DNA of 64,000 bases from positions 98,613 to 162,612 of the forward strand of contig JAIETK010000004.1 of assembly GCA_019745325.1 (NCBI GenBank). Reading direction: 5' to 3'. The stretch is from Nitrosomonas sp. (GTDB lineage: Bacteria; Pseudomonadota; Gammaproteobacteria; Burkholderiales; Nitrosomonadaceae). Shown here in pieces: positions 57,161 to 64,000 of this stretch. Position numbers and translations under genes: made by a program. Under the pieces are notes generated by a model. It was not told where the DNA came from and made no database searches. It saw nothing but the letters and a program-made list of their open reading frames with translations. The stretch's first letter is position 1, and every line of letters starts with the position of its first letter.

Positions 57161-58014
57161 AGAAACGCTACTCCTTAGACCCGGACGATCCGCAACGCGC
57201 CGAGACCATCGAATCGGTTTTGTTGAACGGATTGGAGCCATTGCAGCCAAGTACAAAGCAGCGGGTCAATATTCGTCAGCGTTTAATGCAGCAGATTCAA
57301 ACCAGTGTATCCGCCGAATCGTCTCGTATTACGATCCGCAGCGATCAAGGCAATTGGCGGCAAATTCGTCCTGGTGTACGTGCCAAAACGCTGGATCCGG
57401 GTATTCGTGCATTCTTACTGGATCTCGAGCCTGGTGCCAGTTTGCCGATGCATCGCCATCACGAAGACGAAGAATGCGTCGTGTTGCGGGGATCCGCCAG
57501 TTTGGGAGAATTCAAAGTCAGCGTCGGGGATTACCATATGGCGCGCTCCAGCAGCCGGCATGGCCGGATCTTTTCCGAAACCGGCGCTTTGTTGTATTTG
57601 AGAGGGATTCCGGTGGGACATACCGCGGAAGTTGCGCGCGATCTTTTAACCGCTTTTTTACCCGGCGACGGCAGCGAATTAATCACGGTTCGCACCCATG
57701 AAGGCGAATGGACTGATTTGGCGCCGGGCGTGGCGAGCAAATCGCTGCATGACGATGGTAAAAACTGTTCGGCGATGGTGCGCATCGCCGCCGATGCGTC
57801 ATGGCAGGCGTCCGCGTCCATGTTGTCGCAGGAAGAGGAATGCTTGTTGCTCGAGGGCGACGCATTTTTCGGCGATACCTTACTGCGTCCGGGCGACTGG
57901 CAGCTTGCTCCGGCCGGCGCCAATACGCGGTTGGTATCAACCGATAACGGCGCGCTATTTTTCATGCGCAGCGCAGGCAGCCGGCTCAATCCGCTTCAAG
58001 GTAATTCGTTGTGA
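57157..58014 (+). CDS. Double-cupin ChrR-like partner of the ECF sigma factor, no zinc anti-sigma domain seen
   Basis: 285 residues. Two ChrR-type cupin domains: residues about 65-150 with a full metal site (LPMHRHHEDEECVVLRG then SSRHGRIF), and about 180-275 with a degenerate one (MLSQEEECLLLEGDAFF, no His ligands). In classical ChrR a zinc-binding HxxxCxxC domain at the N-terminus holds the sigma factor. Here the N-terminal 60 residues (SLDPDDPQRAETIESVLLNG and onward) contain no such Cys/His set. It probably still regulates the sigma factor in response to singlet oxygen or a peroxide, by another contact. The gene follows the sigma factor without a gap. Confidence 0.8.
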   Translation: MKKRYSLDPDDPQRAETIESVLLNGLEPLQPSTKQRVNIRQRLMQQIQTSVSAESSRITIRSDQGNWRQIRPGVRAKTLDPGIRAFLLDLEPGASLPMHRHHEDEECVVLRGSASLGEFKVSVGDYHMARSSSRHGRIFSETGALLYLRGIPVGHTAEVARDLLTAFLPGDGSELITVRTHEGEWTDLAPGVASKSLHDDGKNCSAMVRIAADASWQASASMLSQEEECLLLEGDAFFGDTLLRPGDWQLAPAGANTRLVSTDNGALFFMRSAGSRLNPLQGNSL

Positions 58015-58089
58015 TGCCGGTGAAAAAAATCCATTCCGTCTTGGCAAGTTTTGAGCTGGTTTTTTCAATCATATTATTTCAAGATTTTT

Positions 58090-59427
58090 ATGGCAGATAG
58101 CGATTCTGGTTTCAGCCCATCATTGAAACATTTGCAGCAAAGAAGCTTGCAAACGGTATGGCATCCATGCACGCAAATGAAACAACACGAACAACACCCG
58201 CTGGTACCGGTTGCGCGTGGTCAAGGCGCATGGCTGTACGATACTGACGGCAATCGCTACCTCGATGCCATCAGTTCGTGGTGGGTCAATTTGTTCGGGC
58301 ATGCCAATCCAGTTATTAACGCCGCCATTCGCGATCAACTGGAAAAAATCGAACATGTCATGCTGGCGGGTTTTACTCATGAACCGGTGGTTACACTGTC
58401 GGAACGGCTCAAAAGAATCGCCCCTGGTTCGCTCGGGCATTGTTTTTATGCCAGTGACGGTGCATCGGCAACCGAAATTGCATTAAAAATGAGCTTTCAT
58501 TATTGGTTGTTGTGCGGTAAACCTCGAAAAAACCGGTTTGTGAGCTTGCAGAACGATTATCACGGCGAAACATTGGGCGCCTTATCGGTAACTGATGTGG
58601 CGATTTTCAAGGAAACCTACGCGCCGCTGTTGCGGCCGTGCACGCATGTGCCGACACCGGATTGGCGCTACGCCGAAAGCGGTGAATCGGCGCACGATTA
58701 TGCCCTTCGTGCTGCCGTTGCTTTGGAAAATCATTTAGCGAAACATCACGATGAGACCGCGGCATTGATTTTGGAGCCGCTGGTGCAAGGCGCAACCGGC
58801 ATGGGGATGTACCATCCGGTGTATCTGCAACGCGCCCGCGAAATCTGCGATCGCTATCAAGTGCACTTGATTGCCGATGAAATCGCGGTCGGTTTTGGCC
58901 GCACCGGTACTTTATTCGCTTGCAATCAGGCAGCGATTGCACCGGATTTCTTATGTCTGGCCAAAGGTCTGAGCGGCGGTTATTTGCCGTTATCGGCGGT
59001 GATGACGACCGATACCGTCTATCAAGTGTTTTATGACGACTCAACCGCGCGAGCGTTTTTACATTCGCATTCGCATACCGGTAATGCCTTGGCGTGCCGG
59101 GCGGCATTGGCGACACTGGATATTTTGGAGCAGGATCAAGTGATCGCGGCAAATCAAAAAAAAGCAGCTTACCTTAATACGCGCGCCGCAGCGCTGGCTG
59201 CCCACCCGAAAGTCAGAAACTTCCGTAACTGCGGCATGATTTGGGCATTTGAGGTGGATTCGGATGAGCCCGATTTCGCCGCAAAATGCTTTCAAGCCGG
59301 ATTGCAGCAACAGCTGATATTGCGGCCTTTAGGAAACACGATCTATTTCATGCCGCCGTATGTCATTATCGAAGCGGAAATCGATCACTTGATCGATGGC
59401 TCGTTGCGCGTGCTTGATGCCGTCTGA
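58090..59427 (+). CDS. bioA: Adenosylmethionine-8-amino-7-oxononanoate aminotransferase BioA
   Basis: PLP enzyme of biotin synthesis that makes DAPA. About 445 residues. LQTVWHPCTQMKQHEQHPLV, YLDAISSWWVNLFGHANP, GASATEIALKMSFHYW, NDYHGETLGALSVTD, IADEIAVGFGRTGT and the PLP Lys in CLAKGLSGGYLPLSAVM. The ATG at 58090 gives the natural start MADSDSG. Other bio genes are not in the window. Confidence 0.94.
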   Translation: MADSDSGFSPSLKHLQQRSLQTVWHPCTQMKQHEQHPLVPVARGQGAWLYDTDGNRYLDAISSWWVNLFGHANPVINAAIRDQLEKIEHVMLAGFTHEPVVTLSERLKRIAPGSLGHCFYASDGASATEIALKMSFHYWLLCGKPRKNRFVSLQNDYHGETLGALSVTDVAIFKETYAPLLRPCTHVPTPDWRYAESGESAHDYALRAAVALENHLAKHHDETAALILEPLVQGATGMGMYHPVYLQRAREICDRYQVHLIADEIAVGFGRTGTLFACNQAAIAPDFLCLAKGLSGGYLPLSAVMTTDTVYQVFYDDSTARAFLHSHSHTGNALACRAALATLDILEQDQVIAANQKKAAYLNTRAAALAAHPKVRNFRNCGMIWAFEVDSDEPDFAAKCFQAGLQQQLILRPLGNTIYFMPPYVIIEAEIDHLIDGSLRVLDAV

Positions 59428-59452
59428 TGCTGGTTTATAGGAGTTGAATGAT

Positions 59453-60850
59453 ATGCAACTGACTTTTCTGGGAGCTGCCGGTGAAGTGACCGGCTCCAGC
59501 TATCTGATTGAAACCGGAACGGTGCGGTTTCTGGTGGATTGCGGCATGTTTCAAGGCGGCCGTGAAGCCGACCGGAAAAACCGCACGGCATTCAAGTTCG
59601 ATCCGCGGGCGATTGATTTCGTGCTGCTGACGCACGCGCATATCGATCATTCCGGGTTGCTGCCGAGATTGAGCGCCTGGGGATTCCGCGGGCCGGTGTA
59701 TTGCACGGCTGCGACAGCGGATCTTCTGCAAGTGATGTTGAAGGACAGCGCTTATATTCAGGAAAAAGAGATCGAGTGGCGCAATCAGTCTCGCCGCCGC
59801 GGCCTTTCCACGCAAGAATTGGCGCCGCTATATACCGTGACGCAAGCGGAAGCTATGTTAAAGCAGTTGGTGCGAGTAGATTACGACACTGAAATCAAGC
59901 CGCATCCGGCGATACGCTGTTGTTTCCGCGATGCCGGCCATATTCTGGGATCGGCGATCATTGAGCTGTGGGTGAAGCAGCATGGAGCCAGCAAAAAAAT
60001 CGTGTTTTCCGGGGATTTGGGAAAACCGGGACATCCGGTGGTGCGCGATCCGGCGATTATCCGGCAGGCGGATGTGTTACTGATCGAATCCACCTATGGC
60101 AACCGTCTGCACCGCAGCATGGCGGATACGCTCGATGAGCTCGTGATTGCCATCAACGATACGTTGATTCGGAAGCGCGGTAACGTCATCATTCCGGCGT
60201 TTACCGTCGGACGGACACAGGATTTGCTGTTTTTGCTGATTGATTTGTACCGCCGGGGAAAGCTCGGGGAAATGGATATTTACGTCGATTCACCGATGGC
60301 ACGAGCGGCAACGGAAATCACGTTGAAGCATATCGCATTGCTTGATCAGGAATCGGCCGATGCTTTGAAATGGATGAACGATAATGTCAAGAAACCCCGT
60401 ATTCACTTTGTGCAGGATATTGAGGAATCGATGCAACTCAATAGCATGAAACACGGCATTATCATCATTTCCGCCAGCGGCATGTGCGACGCCGGGCGGA
60501 TCAAGCATCATCTCAAATACAATCTCAGCAGACCGGAATGCAGTATTCTGATTACCGGTTTTCAGGCCGAACGGACACTGGGCAGGCGGCTGGTGGATGG
60601 CGCCAGACAAGTCAAAATTTTTGGTCAGGATATTCGCGTCAAAGCGGCGATTTATACCATTGGCGGACTCTCGGCGCATGCCGATCAGGCCGATTTGCTG
60701 AACTGGTTGCGCCATTTTGAGAAAATGCCGGAAAAGATTTTTGTCGTGCACGGCGAGCATAGTAATTCTGTGGCTTTGGCCGCCGCCATTGCACAGGAGC
60801 TCAAGTGGGCTACCAGCATTCCGGAGTTTTTGCAGGCGGTTAAGTTGTAA
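59453..60850 (+). CDS. Beta-CASP metallo-beta-lactamase fold RNA-processing protein
   Basis: About 465 residues. MBL motifs: LTHAHIDHSGLLPRL (HxHxDH), DAGHILGSAIIEL, VFSGDLGKPG and ESTYGNR. Beta-CASP motifs: PAFTVGRTQDLLFLL, ISASGMCDAGRIKHHL and LSAHADQADLLNWL, then VVHGEH. This is the KH-less bacterial branch related to CPSF73/RNase J, likely an RNA nuclease. GGAG nine bases before the ATG at 59453. It converges with the sensor gene; only ten bases separate the stops. Confidence 0.93.
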   Translation: MQLTFLGAAGEVTGSSYLIETGTVRFLVDCGMFQGGREADRKNRTAFKFDPRAIDFVLLTHAHIDHSGLLPRLSAWGFRGPVYCTAATADLLQVMLKDSAYIQEKEIEWRNQSRRRGLSTQELAPLYTVTQAEAMLKQLVRVDYDTEIKPHPAIRCCFRDAGHILGSAIIELWVKQHGASKKIVFSGDLGKPGHPVVRDPAIIRQADVLLIESTYGNRLHRSMADTLDELVIAINDTLIRKRGNVIIPAFTVGRTQDLLFLLIDLYRRGKLGEMDIYVDSPMARAATEITLKHIALLDQESADALKWMNDNVKKPRIHFVQDIEESMQLNSMKHGIIIISASGMCDAGRIKHHLKYNLSRPECSILITGFQAERTLGRRLVDGARQVKIFGQDIRVKAAIYTIGGLSAHADQADLLNWLRHFEKMPEKIFVVHGEHSNSVALAAAIAQELKWATSIPEFLQAVKL

Positions 60851-60860
60851 GCAACCGGAT

Positions 60861-63731
60861 TTATACCTGGAAGAAAGTCGTGGCGGGCGCCGGCTTGCCG
60901 ATGTGATAGCCTTGGGCGTAATCAATGTCTAATTTTTCTATCAACGCCAGGACCTCAGCGTTTTCCACGAATTCGGCCGTGGTGCGTTTGCCGAATCCCC
61001 TGGCAACGGTGCATAAGGCATTCACCAGAATCAAATCGTCGCTGTTTGCCGAGAGATTGCGAATGAACGAGCCATCGATCTTGACAACATCGACCGGCAG
61101 TTCGCGCAAATAATAAAACGACGAGAAGCCGACGCCGAAATCATCCAGCACAAAGCCGCAACCGAGTTCTTTGATTTCGATCATCAAGCCGCGCGCGCCG
61201 GGTAAATCTTCCAAAGCGGCGGTTTCGGTAATCTCAAACATCAAGCTGGCGGGATTCATTTGATTCAACATCAATTCCTGCTTGAGAATAGGCAACAATT
61301 CCGGGTCGTTAAACGCATGCGCCGACAAGTTGATCGAGAACGTGGCGTGAAAACCGCTTTTGTAGATATGGGCGATCTGTGTAATCGCTTTACGCAATAC
61401 CATATGATCGATGGCATGGATCAAGCCGGTATGTTCCGCGGCGGGAATGAAGTCGGCGGGTGACAGCATCGAACCGTCATTATCCTTCATGCGCAGCAAA
61501 ACTTCGTAGTGCGAAGTTTGCTTGGTTTTGACATGCATGATCGGTTGCAGGTACAGCACGAAGTTGTCATGTAAATGCGAGTACTCGATTTTTTCTTTCC
61601 AATAGACCAGTGTATGAATCCGTTCGCGGCTTCGATCTTGGTCCGAGAACAGATACCAGGCATTTCTTCCCTTGGCTTTTGCCTGGTACATGGCGAGATC
61701 GGCGGCTGCGAGCAGGTCGTGAATATTGGCGCCATGTTCCGGGAATAATGCGATGCCGATACTGGCAGAAATTTTGTGGGTGCGATTGTTGATCGTCAGT
61801 TGCGCCAAGCCTAATTGGGCCAGAACTTTTTTGGCGACTTCGATGGCGCCGCTGGCGTTGATTTCCGGCAGGATGATGGCAAATTCATCGCCTCCCAAAC
61901 GGCCGGTAATATCATCGGCGCGAATGGTTTGGGAAAGCATGCTGGCAACCATTTTAAGCAATGTATCGCCGGCCTGATGACCGCTGGTGTCGTTAATATA
62001 TTTAAAACGATCCAGATCAAAAAATAACAGAGCGCCCGGATGCCGGTAGCGTTCCGCGCGGCTCAATACCTGTTCCAATTCCTCGCTGAATCGCCGCCGG
62101 TTGAACATGTTGGTCAGCGGATCATGATCGGCCAGCCATGCCAGATGGCCTTCCACGCGTTTATATTCGGTTACGTCGAGACCGACTGACAAAATCGATG
62201 GGTCGTCTTCGGATTGTTTATCCAGGTGCGAATGCAGCCAGGCGACATGGCGGGTCGTGCCATCCTTGCAATGGGTGATCGCTTCGTGGCGCAGTTGCAT
62301 TCTTTCGCCGCTGTGGATCTCTTTAAAGCGATAAAGCAAGTCTTGCGATTCGTATTCCGGGATGAGCGTTTGCAGGAAGGATTTGTTTTTCAATTCTGTT
62401 TCGGTGTAGTGAGTTAACATCTCACCGTAGGTATTCAAGGACATGATCCGGCCCTCGGTGCTTTGTGTCAGCACAATGGCTTGCGCGGTATCCAGCAGGT
62501 TTTGAATGAAATCACGTTCTTTGCCAAGCGCGTTCTTTTGCTCAATCAGCATCTTGGTTCGCGTCGATACTTCCTGTTCCAGCTTTTCGAGTTGAAATGA
62601 CAGGGAAATCGCTGCTTCCGATAGCGTATCCACCTCGTCCCTGACGTGTTGCGCCTGATCGGTTGAGGTGAGCGACAAACGGAATTTCTCAAATTGCCCG
62701 TTTGCCAGAAGCGGCAATACGAAGACGACATCTCGCAGTTTCGCCAGCAATCGCGTAAATATGAAAAACAGCAATATTTCCGAGAAAATAAGCCCCAACA
62801 GGCCAATGACAGCGATTTTCCAGATCGAGTCATGAATATTTTTTACTGCAGCGGTTACGTCGGTGATGATAATCAAATGCGCCTTACCCGGTTCATAAGA
62901 ATCCAGAGGGAACAATTTCATCTGCACGTATTGGTTATTCCAGTGAATCTGGATACCGTCGTTGAGTTTATCCATGTCCGGGTACAATTGATTGACCTGA
63001 TTCAGGATCTCATAATTGCGCGCTTTACTGGTGAGCGCGGAGATTTGGACATTCCAGCTTGAAATTTCCGCATCATGGTGTGATGAACGGTTATCCTTGG
63101 TTGAGATCAACAATCCGATATCCGCGCCGGAAATTCGTTTAAAGGCCAGAAATACATCCACCAGGGAAGTTCCCATAGCCACGACACCCACTTTCTTGCC
63201 TTCCACCAGGATCGGAGCAATCAGGTATTGAATGCAACTCTCGCGACAAAGCAGCGGGTTGATGGGATGCTCCGATTGATTCACATGGCTGACCCATTTG
63301 GAAAGCAACTGATTGTCGTCAATGGTGGCATCGAGGCTGTCCCAGCTGGCATTTAGCTGATTGGAAGAATTATAGAAGTGAATGAATTCCACGCCATTGT
63401 GGAATTGTAATAAGGCCCAATGCGCGTCGAAAACGTGGCTGATGCTTTCGCCATCGTTCAGCAACAAGGCTTTCTTCATTCCATCCAGAAACGGAATCAT
63501 TTCAGCAAGTTGATGTAAGTTCCGTGTAGTACTGGTGACCAGGCTATTGATCTCGAGCGAATATCTCCGGTGTTCGACTTCTTGCTGATTGGCAAAGTTG
63601 GTCATTAAACCGAGGTAGCTGACAAAACAAAACAGTGAAACGACCGCAAGCAAAATCAAGCTGCTTCCGAGCGATATTTTCCATCGTAAGCTGCGGAATT
63701 TGCGTCCCTTCGGTTGTGAGTCAACAGGCAT
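60861..63731 (-). CDS. Membrane sensor with PAS, GGDEF and EAL domains
   Basis: About 956 residues. TM1 near residues 22-44 (LGSSLILLAVVSLFCFVSYL), an extracytoplasmic sensor of about 250 residues, TM2 (IAVIGLLGLIFSEILLFFIF), a coiled coil with a PAS domain (LLDTAQAIVLTQSTEGRIMS), GGDEF (GRLGGDEFAIIL with a putative I-site RADD five residues before it) and EAL. The EAL hallmark reads EVL (HYEVLLRM), but the catalytic DDFG (LDDFGVGFSSFYYL) and KIDGSF and the final QGYHIGKP are intact, so phosphodiesterase activity is plausible. It would make or break cyclic di-GMP. The ATG at 63729-63731 was chosen. Confidence 0.93.
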   Translation of the reverse strand: MPVDSQPKGRKFRSLRWKISLGSSLILLAVVSLFCFVSYLGLMTNFANQQEVEHRRYSLEINSLVTSTTRNLHQLAEMIPFLDGMKKALLLNDGESISHVFDAHWALLQFHNGVEFIHFYNSSNQLNASWDSLDATIDDNQLLSKWVSHVNQSEHPINPLLCRESCIQYLIAPILVEGKKVGVVAMGTSLVDVFLAFKRISGADIGLLISTKDNRSSHHDAEISSWNVQISALTSKARNYEILNQVNQLYPDMDKLNDGIQIHWNNQYVQMKLFPLDSYEPGKAHLIIITDVTAAVKNIHDSIWKIAVIGLLGLIFSEILLFFIFTRLLAKLRDVVFVLPLLANGQFEKFRLSLTSTDQAQHVRDEVDTLSEAAISLSFQLEKLEQEVSTRTKMLIEQKNALGKERDFIQNLLDTAQAIVLTQSTEGRIMSLNTYGEMLTHYTETELKNKSFLQTLIPEYESQDLLYRFKEIHSGERMQLRHEAITHCKDGTTRHVAWLHSHLDKQSEDDPSILSVGLDVTEYKRVEGHLAWLADHDPLTNMFNRRRFSEELEQVLSRAERYRHPGALLFFDLDRFKYINDTSGHQAGDTLLKMVASMLSQTIRADDITGRLGGDEFAIILPEINASGAIEVAKKVLAQLGLAQLTINNRTHKISASIGIALFPEHGANIHDLLAAADLAMYQAKAKGRNAWYLFSDQDRSRERIHTLVYWKEKIEYSHLHDNFVLYLQPIMHVKTKQTSHYEVLLRMKDNDGSMLSPADFIPAAEHTGLIHAIDHMVLRKAITQIAHIYKSGFHATFSINLSAHAFNDPELLPILKQELMLNQMNPASLMFEITETAALEDLPGARGLMIEIKELGCGFVLDDFGVGFSSFYYLRELPVDVVKIDGSFIRNLSANSDDLILVNALCTVARGFGKRTTAEFVENAEVLALIEKLDIDYAQGYHIGKPAPATTFFQV

Positions 63732-64000
63732 ATTTTTCAATTTAACCCCGGAACTGTTGTGCAACAGAACTTCTGCTCAATCCGGAAAACTCGGGATAAT
63801 CGTTTTTGCCAGTGAACAGTCATTTTGGAAAATCCCCGGAGCCCCGGTCAACGCTAAGCTATGTCTCATTTTGACTGTTACCCGCTGTGCTTCTTATTGT
63901 GCCCTAAGATGATATTGTGTTACCTAAGGAAGCGCTGATTAATTGACTGCACGAGCGAATTGCTTCGTTGCGCGGTACTCACTCCCTCGCCTATCAGATT

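Noticed and set aside
1-64000. CRISPR arrays, tRNA and rRNA genes, intact IS elements
   Set aside because: No regularly spaced repeats, no cloverleaf or rRNA-like segment, and no transposase with terminal inverted repeats were recognised by eye; a tRNAscan or ISfinder search was not possible.

Overview
The window reads as chromosome of a betaproteobacterium, most likely Nitrosomonas or a close relative. This is inferred from the gene order hisC-hisB-hisH-hisA-hisF-hisI-hisE-hinT-tatA-tatB-tatC, a cheY-cheA-cheR-cheD-cheB cluster, an sdhB-sdhE-gltA-sucA-sucB run, and moderate GC with AT-rich spacers; no database was searched. No rRNA, tRNA, CRISPR array or intact insertion sequence was seen.

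Layout. 1-4.1 kb is accessory: a frameshifted DUF2442 gene, an unknown membrane-type protein, and a nuclease/HerA-ATPase pair (DUF4297-HerA-like anti-phage system) whose ATPase is split by a one-base frameshift. An attC-like imperfect hairpin follows it. 4.5-5.8 kb holds hflX alone, without hfq. 5.8-6.8 kb is mostly non-coding with a decayed reverse-strand frame. 6.8-13.0 kb is a chemotaxis operon that starts with a small helical protein carrying a CheZ-like D-x3-Q motif, followed by cheY, cheA, cheR, cheD and cheB. 13.0-17.2 kb holds small envelope genes (NlpC/P60 lipoprotein, DUF4389, old yellow enzyme, Blc lipocalin, DUF2905, two small secreted proteins). 17.5-23.9 kb is a TCA block: sdhB-sdhE-gltA-sucA-sucB. 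24.1-27.7 kb has a heme-type cis/trans fatty acid isomerase and a methyltransferase.

27.8-35.8 kb is a composite defence island: hsdR-hsdS-darT-darG-hsdM. The DarTG toxin-antitoxin pair sits between hsdS and hsdM. A 72-base relic resembling the start of hsdM lies directly before darT, and REP/REPIN palindromes are inserted in frame in hsdR and hsdS. 36.0-40.3 kb is an ABC exporter/AttH-type operon; 40.7 kb has a 35-residue single-span protein with a very good ribosome binding site. 41.2-53.7 kb is leftward: copper export (CopZ, CopA, a glycine-zipper protein), Tat translocase, histidine biosynthesis, an HDOD protein and a MidA-like methyltransferase. 53.8-60.9 kb is rightward: pteridine-reductase-like SDR, ABM monooxygenase, FAD oxidase, ECF sigma factor with a double-cupin partner, bioA and a beta-CASP metallo-beta-lactamase. 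A leftward GGDEF/EAL sensor closes the window.

The best leads for new biology are the CheZ-like protein before cheY, the DarTG insertion in the type I operon with its hsdM relic, the REPIN inside the HsdS linker, the HerA cassette-like module, and an ECF partner that lacks the zinc anti-sigma domain.
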